From an uncultured Blautia sp. (GTDB taxonomy: Bacteria; Bacillota; Clostridia; Lachnospirales; Lachnospiraceae): 64,000 nucleotides of DNA. Positions within the stretch are counted from its first letter, which is position 1, and each line of letters begins with the position of its first letter. Below are positions 17,346 to 27,200 of the stretch, in pieces. The notes under the pieces were generated by a model, which was not told where the DNA came from, did not search any database, and worked only from the letters and a program-made list of their open reading frames with translations. The stretch lies in NCBI GenBank assembly GCA_900541985.1, contig UQLX01000006.1:34065-98064 (forward strand), in the 5' to 3' direction. The position numbers were made by a program, and so were the translations under genes.

Positions 17346-18614
17346 ATGGGAATGACAATGACACAGAAAATCCTTGCTGCACATGCAGGCCTGGATTATG
17401 TGGAAGCAGGGCAGCTGATCGAGGCAGATCTGGATCTGGTTCTTGGAAATGATATCACGTCTCCGGTAGCGATTCATGAGATGGATAAAATGAAAGCGGG
17501 CACGGTATTTGACAAAAATAAGATTGCCCTTGTTATGGATCATTTTATACCCAATAAAGACATTAAGTCTGCCGAACATTGTAAATGTGTCCGGGAGTTT
17601 GCCTGTCATCATGATATTACGAATTATTTTGATGTGGGAGAAATGGGGATTGAACATGCTCTTCTTCCGGAAAAAGGCCTGACAGTTGCAGGGGATGTGA
17701 TTATAGGTGCAGATTCTCATACCTGCACTTATGGAGCTCTTGGAGCATTTTCTACAGGAGTGGGAAGTACGGACATGGCAGCCGGTATGGTGACCGGAAA
17801 AGCCTGGTTTAAGGTTCCGGCAGCAATCCGGTTTCATATCACAGGAAAACCAAAAAAATGGATCAGTGGTAAGGATGTAATCCTTCATATTATCGGTATG
17901 ATCGGTGTAGATGGAGCTCTTTATAAGTCGATGGAATTTGTGGGAGACGGAATTCAGTATCTTTCTATGGATGATCGTTTTACTATTGCGAATATGGCTA
18001 TTGAAGCAGGCGGTAAAAATGGAATTTTTCCGGTTGATGAAAAGACGGAAGCATATATGAAGGAACATTCACAAAGACCGTATAAAATCTATGAGGCAGA
18101 CGAAGATGCCGTTTATGATGCAGAATACACAATCGACCTCAGCACACTGGAGCCAACAGTGGCTTTTCCGCATCTTCCCGAAAATACAAAAACGATTTCG
18201 GAAATCGGTGAAGATGTAGTAATTGACCAGGCAGTAATCGGCTCCTGTACCAACGGAAGAATCGAAGATCTTCGTACAGCGGCAGAAATCCTGAAAGGCA
18301 GAAAAGTGAAAAAAGGTGTACGCTGTATTGTAATTCCCGCTACACAGGGTATTTATCTTCAGGCAATGGAAGAAGGGCTGCTCAGGATATTTGTGGAAGC
18401 AGGCGCTGTAGTCAGTACACCTACCTGCGGTCCGTGTCTGGGCGGCTACATGGGAATACTTGCTGCCGGAGAACGGTGTATTTCAACAACAAACAGAAAT
18501 TTTGTAGGACGTATGGGACATGTAGATTCTGAGGTTTATCTGGCGAGTCCGGCAGTGGCAGCTGCAAGTGCAGTAACAGGAAAAATATCCGCACCGGAAG
18601 AACTGGGGTTATAA
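17346..18614 (+). CDS. leuC: 3-isopropylmalate dehydratase large subunit
   Basis: A 422-residue aconitase-family subunit that isomerises 2-isopropylmalate to 3-isopropylmalate with LeuD. Cluster-binding cysteines are seen in IGSCTNGRIEDL near residue 298 and TPTCGPCLGG near 359, and in DSHTCTYGALGAFSTGVGS. The start ATG 17346 has GGAGGAAA upstream; an in-frame ATG at 17247 would add 33 residues of non-conserved sequence inside the promoter region. leuD starts 12 bp later. Confidence 0.95.
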   Translation: MGMTMTQKILAAHAGLDYVEAGQLIEADLDLVLGNDITSPVAIHEMDKMKAGTVFDKNKIALVMDHFIPNKDIKSAEHCKCVREFACHHDITNYFDVGEMGIEHALLPEKGLTVAGDVIIGADSHTCTYGALGAFSTGVGSTDMAAGMVTGKAWFKVPAAIRFHITGKPKKWISGKDVILHIIGMIGVDGALYKSMEFVGDGIQYLSMDDRFTIANMAIEAGGKNGIFPVDEKTEAYMKEHSQRPYKIYEADEDAVYDAEYTIDLSTLEPTVAFPHLPENTKTISEIGEDVVIDQAVIGSCTNGRIEDLRTAAEILKGRKVKKGVRCIVIPATQGIYLQAMEEGLLRIFVEAGAVVSTPTCGPCLGGYMGILAAGERCISTTNRNFVGRMGHVDSEVYLASPAVAAASAVTGKISAPEELGL

Positions 18615-18625
18615 GGAGGAGAAAA

Positions 18626-19114
18626 ATGCAGGCAAAAGGCAGTGTATTCAAGTATGGAGATAATGTAGATACAGATGTGATTATTCCTGCCCGTTATCTG
18701 AATTCCTCAGATCCGGCAGAGCTGGCAACACACTGTATGGAGGATATTGATAAGGAGTTCGTAAAAAAGGTAAAAAAAGGTGATATCATTGTAGCAGATA
18801 AAAATTTTGGATGTGGTTCGTCCAGAGAGCATGCACCGATTGCAATCAAAGCGGCGGGAGTAAGCTGTGTGATCGCGGAAACCTTTGCAAGGATTTTTTA
18901 CAGAAATGCAATTAACATCGGCCTGCCCATCATTGAATGTCCTGAGGCAAGCAGAGGAATTCAGGCAGGAGATACAGTAGAAGTGGATTTTGATTCCGGA
19001 ATGATTTATAACCGTACCAGAGGCACCGAATATAAGGGACAGGCATTTCCGGAATTTATGCAGAAGATTATCCGTTCCGGCGGATTAGTCAACTATATTA
19101 ACGAAAATAATTAA
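18626..19114 (+). CDS. leuD: 3-isopropylmalate dehydratase small subunit
   Basis: A 162-residue swivel-domain subunit of isopropylmalate isomerase. It has the family motifs NVDTDVIIPARYL near residue 13 and FGCGSSREHAPIAIK near residue 54. AAGGAGG is placed seven bases before the ATG. The short form is typical of anaerobic bacteria and archaea. A terminator follows. Confidence 0.95.
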   Translation: MQAKGSVFKYGDNVDTDVIIPARYLNSSDPAELATHCMEDIDKEFVKKVKKGDIIVADKNFGCGSSREHAPIAIKAAGVSCVIAETFARIFYRNAINIGLPIIECPEASRGIQAGDTVEVDFDSGMIYNRTRGTEYKGQAFPEFMQKIIRSGGLVNYINENN

Positions 19115-19125
19115 TTAGTGCAGAT

Positions 19126-19187
19126 AAAAGCTGATACAGCTCATAGAACTGACTTTTGACGGAACTATGATTAAGTATCAGCTTTTT
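19126..19187 (+). terminator. Terminator after leuD
   Basis: AAAAGCTGATAC (19126-19137) pairs with GTATCAGCTTTTT (19175-19187) around a 37-base loop that is itself partly foldable. Confidence 0.8.
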
Positions 19188-19243
19188 CATCTGTCTGGAT
19201 TTACGGTTTTGCTGGAATAAATAAGGGTTATGTGCTAAACTAA

Positions 19244-20847
19244 AAACAGAGGTGTTATTTTTTTACTCCGGAAGGAAGGATTTATGCCGGGAGTCATCCG
19301 GAATATTATAACTATACCTTTTATTCTGGTGAGCAGATGAAATTTTTTCTCCCAATGCTTAAGGATTATTCCCTGAGACTGTGTCAGGGGATTACACCAA
19401 ATAAAGCAGAGGGAAAAGAAATGCAGTATGCTGCTGTATGGATGGAAAATAAAAACGGGATCGTTCAGATTGGAATGGAACCCGGAAGAGTGCTTCAGGA
19501 GACAAAAGATAAAAGCCTTGAAAATGTTATTGCCACCTTTCCCATGGATCTGAGGGGCTATCTTCATGTGGTTGACAGGAATACGAATACGATTATTGCA
19601 TCTACTTCAGAAAAGCTTGTGGGACTCAGAGTTAATGAAAAAATAGAAGTCAGTAAAACCTATGAAGATGTCAAAATGGTTCATTACACCTATGCAGGGG
19701 AAAGATATTGTACCTTTATAAAACCATATAAGGATTATCTCCTGATCAGGACTTATTTGTCTGATTATCCAATGAAAAATACGATCGTATCAACGGTGCT
19801 GGTAGTTTTTTATATGCTTGTTGTTGCTATCACGGTGATCGGTGTGATCGTGTGGTATGTAAATAAGAAACTGTCAAAAAATCTGACTCTGATCGTAAAC
19901 GATCTGAAAAAAATAGAGCAGGGAAATCTGGACAATATTACAATAAATACGAACATCAAGGAATTTGATGAATTGATCCAGTATGTTAATATGCTTTTGA
20001 AAAACCTCCGTCTGAACTGGAGCAAATTGTCTCTTGTGATCAATAAGGTCCGGCTTCCTTTTGGAGTTTTTGAGGATAACCGTTTCTATAAAAAGACTTT
20101 TGTGAATGAAAGAATACTGGAGATCCTTAAGATCAGAAATGTGCAGGAATATTCTCCGGACGAACTGGCAGAAATTGTAAGAAGAAGGATCCGAAAGGCA
20201 GAAGAAGGATTAAAGGATCTGGATGATCCGGTTTATGAATATGCAGAGGATAATGAGAAATCTTATCTGAGAATTGAGCGGCTGGTGGATGAACAAAGTA
20301 CAACTTATTATATATCAGATATCTCCATGTGGTGGAATGAGATTCATATTCTCAGAGAGCAGAGCAGCAGGGACAGTCTTACCGGTTTGTATAACAGAAG
20401 GGGATTAAGCGAGAGGATTGAGGAGCTTTTCGCACACCAGGAGAGGATCGGATGCGGTGCACTTTTGATGCTGGATGCGGATGTATTGAAAAAGATCAAT
20501 GATATTTATGGACACCGCACCGGGGATGCGTATCTGAAGCGCATCAGTCAGGTGATCGGAAGCATATCTGAGGAGTATACTGTCTGTGCAGGACTGGGCG
20601 GAGACGAAATTGCAGTATTTCTCTATGGTTATCAGTCCTGTGAGGAGATCAACCAGGCGTATCTGAACTGAAAAAAAGCAGGGGAGAAGACTTTGAGATC
20701 GAGGATCCAATGGCAAAGATATCCGTGGAGTTTTCTCTGGGGCTGGCATATTATCCGGCAGATGGAACGGATTATAATGTCCTGATGCATAAGGCAGATG
20801 AAAATATGTATCAGGAAAAGAAAAACCGTAAAAAAGAAAGAATATAA
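19244..20847 (+). pseudogene. Broken membrane diguanylate cyclase (GGDEF) gene
   Basis: The frame is open from the stop at 19241 without a start codon; the first ATG (19337) falls inside a sensor domain, so the N-terminus and first membrane anchor are missing. From 19337, 444 codons encode an extracellular sensor part, a membrane helix (VSTVLVVFYMLVVAITVIGV), a HAMP-like linker, a PAS-like region and a GGDEF domain. The signature reads GLGGDEIAVF. The frame stops at 20669, but the rest of the GGDEF domain (ending KADENMYQEKKNRKKERI) continues in another frame to 20847. Loss of one T near 20662 (TATTCT read as TATCT) would explain the shift. Activity of the truncated product is unlikely. Confidence 0.85.
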
Positions 20848-20852
20848 GCAGA

Positions 20853-20887
20853 AGACAATTCAGGAAGTTTGTCCTGAATTGTCTTTT
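20853..20887 (+). terminator. Terminator after the GGDEF remnant
   Basis: AGACAATTCAGGA (20853-20865) pairs with TCCTGAATTGTCT around a short loop and ends in five T. Confidence 0.9.
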
Positions 20888-20918
20888 TCTAGTGGGATAA
20901 TTTGACGAACGAATTTCG

Positions 20919-20947
20919 TTGACTTTTTATTAGCCAGAGGCTAGAAT
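20919..20947 (+). promoter_or_regulatory. Promoter of the SipW surface-protein operon
   Basis: TTGACT (20919-20924) and TAGAAT (20942-20947) are 17 bp apart. The expected start near 20954 gives a leader of roughly 315 nt before the first small ORF. Confidence 0.8.
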
Positions 20948-20953
20948 AAAAGC

Positions 20954-21269
20954 ATCTTAACAAGCAGTACATTTCATCTGCTTCCACCTTCTTCAGAAGG
21001 TATATCGGGGAAAATCCAAAGTTGTCTAATTATTATAGGAGAGATCTGCTGTAAGGAAACTACATGTCAGATCTGTTAAAACGGAGGGTTAAAGAAGCCT
21101 GGCTTCTTTGATCTAATATAAAGGAATACGCCTCTTTCTTCCTGCTTTCGGGAATCTTCAGAGCTTCAGGCTCTTCTGTTTATCTGTAAGGTGTCATTCA
21201 AATCTTTATCTATCTCAAATACCAATTCTTAATTACCCGTTTCAGTAAAGGAGAAAGAGGGCGTAGTCT
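20954..21269 (+). ncRNA. Long structured leader RNA of the SipW operon, class unknown
   Basis: No gene is seen here, but the region has several local hairpins: AAGCAG/CTGCTT (20962-20983), ACCTTC-TTCA-GAAGGT (20986-21001), AGATCTG/CAGATCT with an inner TGTA/TACA pair (21042-21074), and AAAGAAG-CCTGG-CTTCTTT (21091-21109). None ends in a T-run, so they are not simple terminators. I see no match to a T-box or c-di-GMP riboswitch core. It could be a riboswitch, a protein-binding leader or a stable 5' UTR; the pairing is by eye only. Confidence 0.5.
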
Positions 21270-21347
21270 ATGAAAAAAATCCTGCGGGGCAGAGCACCGC
21301 CGATGGAACAGCAGCTTGTAAGTTCTATAAAAGAAAGGATTCTATGA
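21270..21347 (+). CDS. Small 25-codon ORF coupled to the signal peptidase gene
   Basis: ATG 21270 opens a basic peptide of 25 residues (begins MKKILRGRAPPMEQQ, ends KERIL) whose TGA overlaps the signal peptidase ATG as ATGA. AAAGGAG at 21247-21252 and AGAGGG at 21256-21261 are possible ribosome sites; the second is eight bases from the ATG. The overlap suggests translational coupling, so it may be a leader peptide rather than a working protein. I do not recognise the sequence. Confidence 0.5.
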   Translation: MKKILRGRAPPMEQQLVSSIKERIL

Positions 21348-21796
21348 AAAAAATTGAACGAATAGGAAGAATGGTTCTGATCGTGGCAGTGGTGGCAGTG
21401 GGACTCCTGTTTTGGGGACCTTATAAGAGATTTTCTGTCAGCGTGGTATTGTCAGGATCTATGGAGCCGGCACTGAAAACGGGCGGCCTTATTTTTACAG
21501 ATATAAAAAAGGTAACTCCGGAAAAGGGAGATATCATTACCTACTGCCGTGACGATATGATGATCACGCACAGAGTCAGTGCCAGCGGTAAAAATGGATA
21601 TGTGACAAAAGGCGATGCCAATATGAGTGAAGATCCTGGACTGGTACAGCCGGGACAGATTCAGGGGACAGTGGTATGGTCTCTTCCTTATCTTGGGTAC
21701 TGCGCTGTTTTTCTGAAACAGAAGCCTGTTTTTTGTCTGATCGCCATAATGCTTGCACAGGAGCTGTTTTTTCTGGGAATTCAATGGAAAGATTAA
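21344..21796 (+). CDS. sipW: SipW-type signal peptidase I
   Basis: A 150-residue membrane peptidase of the ER/SipW class. An N-terminal membrane helix (about 10-25) is followed by the catalytic box SGSMEP (Ser39), the box ITHRV with His76 in place of the lysine found in ordinary bacterial signal peptidases, and KGDAN (Asp91). A second membrane segment lies near 118-143. SipW enzymes process TasA/camelysin-type precursors; three downstream genes encode proteins with matching signal peptides. The gene starts inside the stop of a 25-codon ORF. Confidence 0.9.
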   Translation: MKKIERIGRMVLIVAVVAVGLLFWGPYKRFSVSVVLSGSMEPALKTGGLIFTDIKKVTPEKGDIITYCRDDMMITHRVSASGKNGYVTKGDANMSEDPGLVQPGQIQGTVVWSLPYLGYCAVFLKQKPVFCLIAIMLAQELFFLGIQWKD

Positions 21797-21799
21797 TAT

Positions 21800-22471
21800 A
21801 TGGAAGGTATAACAGAAAATATGAAAAAAACAAAAAAGAATTTAAAAAAAGCAGTATTTTTTGCAGGTGTACTCGGTATGGCAATGATCGGAGGAGTATC
21901 TGCTTACTTGACAGATTACGATAAGGCTCTTAACCAGTTTACAGTGGGAAAGGTGGATATACAGCTGGAGGAGCCGAACTGGAAACCGGAAGAGCATACA
22001 AAGATTGAACCGGGTAAAGACATTACCAAGGATCCCCGGATAAAGAATACCGGGCTTAACGATGCTTTCGTGTATTTGGAGATCAGCGTTCCCATGGCAG
22101 ACGTAACAGCCGCCGATCAACAGGGCAACCGACTGGATCAGAAGCTTCAGGAGCTGTTTACGTTTTCAACAAAGGAGAACTGGACAAGGCTGGAAACAAA
22201 GAAAAAAGATGCATATACCATTTATGTATATGCCTATGATAAAGTACTGAAACCGGAACAGACAACGGGTACTCTTTTTGATACGGTAAAATTTCTCAAT
22301 ATTATAGAAGGCCAGCTGGATACGCAGCAGATAGACATGCCTGTAAGAGCTTATGCGATACAAACTTCCTATACCGGCGGGGATAAGGGCAGTATTCAGG
22401 AGCAGGCCAGAAACGCATATGAGAAATACGTGAATCAGAACAGGAATCAGGAAGGGCAGGCGGCTATATGA
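21800..22471 (+). CDS. TasA/camelysin-like protein with SipW-class signal
   Basis: A 223-residue secreted protein starting four bases after sipW; an in-frame ATG at 21821 (MKKTKKNLKK) is an alternative start. The signal region has a basic start, a hydrophobic core (AVFFAGVLGMAMIGG) and the SipW-class motif VSAYLTDYDKALNQFTVGK. The rest has the TasA-like pattern of IEPGKDITKDPRIKNTG and a beta-rich body, with no membrane anchor at the end. In Bacillus TasA forms matrix fibres; by analogy this may be a major fibre subunit, which is inference. Confidence 0.82.
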   Translation: MEGITENMKKTKKNLKKAVFFAGVLGMAMIGGVSAYLTDYDKALNQFTVGKVDIQLEEPNWKPEEHTKIEPGKDITKDPRIKNTGLNDAFVYLEISVPMADVTAADQQGNRLDQKLQELFTFSTKENWTRLETKKKDAYTIYVYAYDKVLKPEQTTGTLFDTVKFLNIIEGQLDTQQIDMPVRAYAIQTSYTGGDKGSIQEQARNAYEKYVNQNRNQEGQAAI

Positions 22472-22504
22472 GGAAAATGCCATACAGAAAGACAGGTGCG
22501 TTAG

Positions 22505-23059
22505 ATGACAGGAAAGAGAAGATTTGTTTCAGGAATACTCATTTTTGCAGCAACACTGGGAATCGGAGGAACGGCAGCATATCTGACAGCGTTTGATCAG
22601 AAAGAGAACACGGTTGCGGCAGGCTGTAATACCACAGGGATAGAAGAGGAATTTCCAAATCCAACTCCTGTACCGATAGAGGAAAATCCTGATTTTCTGA
22701 AAAAAGTATGGGTGACGAACACCTCTTCCGGGGAGGAAGGCTTTCAGGTGGACTGTTATGTAAGAGCTTCTCTGGGATATTCGGACAGTGTGATCGGAAA
22801 AGCCGTTGTTTTAAAAAATCTGGATAAGGAGAACTGGGTCTATAAGAATGACGGATATTATTATTACCGGCATGTTTTGAAGGAGGGAGAATCAACCAGC
22901 CCGTTATTTACAGGTTTTTTTATAGATTCCACCAAAGTAGAAGATCTCCTTCCTGATCAGATAGGGGAATTTAAGATTCAGATCTATCAGGAATCTGTTC
23001 AGGCATCAGGCTATTCTGATTTTGAAGAGGCATGGGATTACTATGCAAATCCCATTTAA
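22505..23059 (+). CDS. Second SipW-cognate secreted protein
   Basis: A 184-residue protein with a signal region ending GGTAAYLTAFDQKENTVAAG, the SipW-class pattern. The body contains a proline-rich spacer (PNPTPVPIEENP), VTNTSSGEEGFQVDCYVRASLGYS, and aromatic YYYYRHVLKEGEST. No C-terminal anchor is visible. Motifs shared with its neighbours (RAR/VRAS strand, YYYY plus TKAL/RHVLK) suggest it is paralogous to the 23075 gene product. Likely a minor subunit of the same assembly. Function not directly known. Confidence 0.75.
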   Translation: MTGKRRFVSGILIFAATLGIGGTAAYLTAFDQKENTVAAGCNTTGIEEEFPNPTPVPIEENPDFLKKVWVTNTSSGEEGFQVDCYVRASLGYSDSVIGKAVVLKNLDKENWVYKNDGYYYYRHVLKEGESTSPLFTGFFIDSTKVEDLLPDQIGEFKIQIYQESVQASGYSDFEEAWDYYANPI

Positions 23060-23074
23060 GGGAAGGGGGAAGAC

Positions 23075-24265
23075 ATGAAAAAGATATGGCTGACAGCAGC
23101 GGCAATGGTACTTTTGACTGTTACAGCTGTTTACGGATATTTTTCTGACTCAGTGACGGTTCATAATCATATTTCGCTTGGGGATGTGAATATAGGGCTG
23201 AAGGAATATGAAAAAAAGGGAAGCACCGAAATCCTTTACCGAAATCCGAAAAAAATAGTGCCGGGGGACAGTATTTCTAAAATACCGAGAATCACAAATT
23301 ACGCGCAGCCCTGTTGGGTCAGAGCAAGAATTGTTATGGAAAATAACCGGGATCAGATGGATGGAATTCAGGAAGAAATGCTTGTGGGAATTTCCTCCAA
23401 ATGGGTCAGGCGGGGAGAATATTACTATTACACAAAGGCTTTAAAAAAAAGAGAGAGCGTGGATCTGTTTCACAGTGTAAAGATTCCGGAGTCATGGACA
23501 GAAGAGCATAATGGACAGGAACTGGGAATGGTGATCCAGGCAGAGGCTATACAGGAAGCAAATTTTACACCTGATTTTTCAGGAATGTCTCCATGGGGAA
23601 ATCAGGAAATCGAATTATGCGTCCACGAAAAAGAAGGTGCGCCTGTATGCAGGATGCCGGAAACAGATCTGTCTGTGGAATTTAATGGAAAAGCGCATAA
23701 ACTGCTTGCTGTACCGGGCGACTTTTTTTCCAATGCAGAAACCCTTATGCCGGGCGATGTTTTTGAGGATACGGCTGAGATTTCCAATACAACAGACAAA
23801 AGCGCCGAGGTTTTTTTCAGGACAGAAGTCACAAATCAGGACAAAAACAATATGGAACTTTTGAAAGGGATAAATTTAAAGATATCCATGAATGGAAAAA
23901 GGATTTACCAGGGTTCGCTGGATTCCCCGGAATTGAAGAAAAATGTTTCTCTGGGAAGCTATGCACCGGAAGAACCCGGTAAGCTGAGATTTTCTCTTTC
24001 TGTTCCCGGAGAGTGGAAGAACTCTTATGCCTTAAGGAAAGGGGCAGTTAAATGGATATTTACTGTAAATGAAAGGGAAGAGACTACGCAGAGAAATGAT
24101 TCCGGTCAGAAAGGAAATCAGACATATTCCGGGTATCCGGTGTGTCCGGAGACAGTAAAAACCGGAGATGAAATGGAGCCGGAATGTTTCCTTATAATAC
24201 TTTCATGCACGGGATTTTTCATTTTTGCCGTATTTCTGGGCAGGAAAGGAGGCCATTCCAGGTGA
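23075..24265 (+). CDS. Third SipW-cognate protein with C-terminal membrane anchor
   Basis: A 396-residue protein. The N-terminal signal region ends VYGYFSDSVTVHNHISLGDV, a SipW-class motif. Two beta-rich domains follow (about 30-185 and 200-345; the second contains FEDTAEISNTTDKSAEV, like TasA-type domains). The C-terminus has VKTGD, a hydrophobic span (ECFLIILSCTGFFIFAVFLG) and a basic tail RKGGHSR: the layout of a sortase signal with a VKTGD-type motif, or a plain anchor. It overlaps the next gene by four bases (GTGA). It could fix the fibre to the cell surface. Confidence 0.72.
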   Translation: MKKIWLTAAAMVLLTVTAVYGYFSDSVTVHNHISLGDVNIGLKEYEKKGSTEILYRNPKKIVPGDSISKIPRITNYAQPCWVRARIVMENNRDQMDGIQEEMLVGISSKWVRRGEYYYYTKALKKRESVDLFHSVKIPESWTEEHNGQELGMVIQAEAIQEANFTPDFSGMSPWGNQEIELCVHEKEGAPVCRMPETDLSVEFNGKAHKLLAVPGDFFSNAETLMPGDVFEDTAEISNTTDKSAEVFFRTEVTNQDKNNMELLKGINLKISMNGKRIYQGSLDSPELKKNVSLGSYAPEEPGKLRFSLSVPGEWKNSYALRKGAVKWIFTVNEREETTQRNDSGQKGNQTYSGYPVCPETVKTGDEMEPECFLIILSCTGFFIFAVFLGRKGGHSR

Positions 24266-27200
24266 AAAGAAAAATAGCCGGACTTTTTCTGGCAGCAGTC
24301 ATTTGTCTTATTCCGCCAACAGGTGAACTTTATGGCTCTGATACAGAAAAACCACAGAAAATTTCGGAATATGAAAATGAAACAGAAGAGATATTCAGTG
24401 ACGAAGAACTTCTCGTTCCGGAGGAGGCTCAGGACAGCTGTCTGGATTCCGCACTTTCTCAGGTAGAAACAGGCACCAGTGATTCCGGTAGGGAGGAAGC
24501 ACTGGAAGATACTCCGGTGGAAGAAAGGCCGCAGACCGGAGAATTGCCGGAGGAAGATTTTACCGGAACCGTTCTGACAGATGAAAATGCCGACATTCTG
24601 ACTGCGGATACACCGGAAGCCGAAACGGTAATAGAAGAAATCGAACAGGGTAACATTATTGCGTTTGCACCGGCATCACTGGCAGATTTTGGTGAAGAGG
24701 AGATGCTTTCGGAGGATGGAGAAGACAGGGCTGTTGTAGCCCGTCTGAAAGCGGACCAGTATAAGCTGATCGCAACAAATACAATTGCTGACTGTGATGA
24801 AATATGGACTGCCAGTTCCGCAATCCACACAAGGGTCCGCTATATAGAATATGTGGATTCTGACGGGACAGTGAAGCGTTCCCCCTTGTATTGTATGAAT
24901 GCGTCCAAGCTTGGAATTAACGATACCGGGTCATCAGGACTTGATCTGAAACCTGCAGCAGTAAAGTTTTTTTCTAATTCCACATTGCGCAAGATCCTGT
25001 ATTTCGGTTATGGAGGTCCCGGAGATATCTGTGATCAATATGACCCCAGCTGCTCCCATATCAGATGGTCAAGATGGCAGAATCGTTATGTATTTACGCA
25101 TCAGGCTCTGTCCAAGGTATATGCCAATGATGTGAACGGTGCTACCAAGTCGCAGATAGAGCATGTTGGACTGATTCGTTTTATCAATAAGATAAAAGGT
25201 ATGACAATCCCCGACAGAAGTGCAGTAAAACTCAGAGCTGTAAATACCAGTGGAAATGTGGCAACAGCGAATCCTCTTAACATTGGGATGATGCTATACA
25301 GAGTGAAGCCATCCTCCGGATTCAGCTGGCTGGAGACTACTTTTCAAAATGGGTTTCAGATCACTCCTCTGTGTACGGTAACGGACTCCGGAAAGGCAGG
25401 AAACGGCATTACGGTTACCAGAGGGGCGAAAGACCAATGGCAGCTGGTTTACTGGTCCAGTGAGGCTCAGGCAAAATCAAAGCCCGACAGTCCCGGACGC
25501 CTGGAAAAAGGTAAAAGCGTAAAACTGAAAAACGGATACTGTTTCCGTATTGTATTTCCGGAAAACAGTACAGGTTCAAAGCGTTTTTCCTGGAATATGC
25601 TTCTTCGCCCGGTAAAATACCTTCTTGTAGACGGATCAGTGCAGACAGGCATGAACATACAGGATTTTGGGGCATGTGTATATCAGGGAAGCAGAGGGAA
25701 GATGGTGCTGAATCTGACATTTCAGCCATCAGGAAGCATACTTCTTCAGAAAACCAGCACCCAGACCGGAAAACCGGTGGGAAACGCGGTTTATACACTG
25801 TATGCAGATCAGGATCTCTACAGCGGAGGAACCCGTATGTATACGAAAAATGCCCGCATTTCAGAAGCGCCTACCAATTCTTCCGGACAGATTGTGTTTG
25901 ACAGCCTTCTTCCGGGAAAATACTATATTAAAGAAAAAACAGCTTCTCCGGGATATCTGCTTACCGCTTCCTCAGAATTCTGTACGGTGACGGCAGGCAA
26001 ACGTACAACTGTCAATGTAAAGGAAACACCGGATATCAGAGGACGTGTCACAATAGAAAAAACAGCAGAGGGAACGGATGTCCATCTGAAAGACGCGGAA
26101 TTTACTCTTTATTCATGGAACAAAAATACAGGAAGATATGAAAATGGCAGAATATTATCCTATGATGAGACCCAGAGAAGATACCTGTCTGAAGTTTTTC
26201 GGTACAGTGAGGTGAATCAGGGAAAATTTCGTGTATCAGAAACCGGTAATCCTCCGGGGTACACGGGAAACTGGGCTCAGGATATCGTGCTTTCCTCACC
26301 TGGAACAGAGCGGAATTATACTTATCGTGTGGAGAATACTCCATTACAGGAATATCAGGTAGAGATCAGAAAACAGGATTCAGCTACCGGGGATATTTTG
26401 AGAGGAGCAGAATTTCAGCTGTATGAATGGAACAGTCAGGAAGCTTCTTATCCCGGAGAAGGAGAGAGCCTTATACTGGATGAGGACTCAGAGACCTATA
26501 AAAGCAAGATCTTGAAAATCACGGAAGAAAATCAGGGAAAATTTTTGATCCGTGAAACAAAAAATCCGGAGGGATATCAGGGAACATGGAGCCGGGAGAT
26601 CGATCTTACCGACCCGCACGTTCTGCTTCAGTATACGGTGAAAAATGATCCGATTCCTAAAAAATACGGGACAGTCAGAATAAAGAAAAAAGATTCCATA
26701 ACAGGTGAAGAACTGGAAGGCGCGGAATTTCAGGTATTCTCCTGGGATCAGGAGAACGGACAGTACAGGGAGAAACCGGAAAATGCCGCATTTGTCTATC
26801 GACAAGAAGAGAAAACATATGTATGTGAAAATCTGGAGCTGACAGAGAGCAACCAGGGCAGATATCTGCTCCGTGAAACCAAGCTTCCCGAGGGATATAA
26901 AGGGAGCTGGCAAAAAGAGATTGTTCTTGAGCAGGATGGGCAGATTCTGGATCTGGAGGCGCACAATGAACCGATCCGGCTTCCGACAGGGCAGATTTCT
27001 GTAATCAAAAAAATACATGAATCAGAAATTACCTGGGCACATGGGAATCCGACATTTCCTTTTGTAATTACAGGAACAGATATTCGTGGAAAGGAACGAA
27101 CCTATGAGGACTGTATCGTGTTTACACCGGAAGGGTATGAGACAGACCGGGAGGGCTATGCCTGTTTGAAAGTGACGATTCCGAATATTCCTCTGGGCTC

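Noticed and set aside
20954..21269. c-di-GMP riboswitch in the SipW leader
   Set aside because: It was tempting because of the nearby GGDEF remnant, but the conserved GEMM-I/II core sequences were not found by eye.
24184..24261. ATG 24184 as the start of the CnaB surface protein
   Set aside because: It lies inside the anchor region of the previous gene and lacks a ribosome site; GTG 24262 has AAGGAGG and is followed by a signal peptide.
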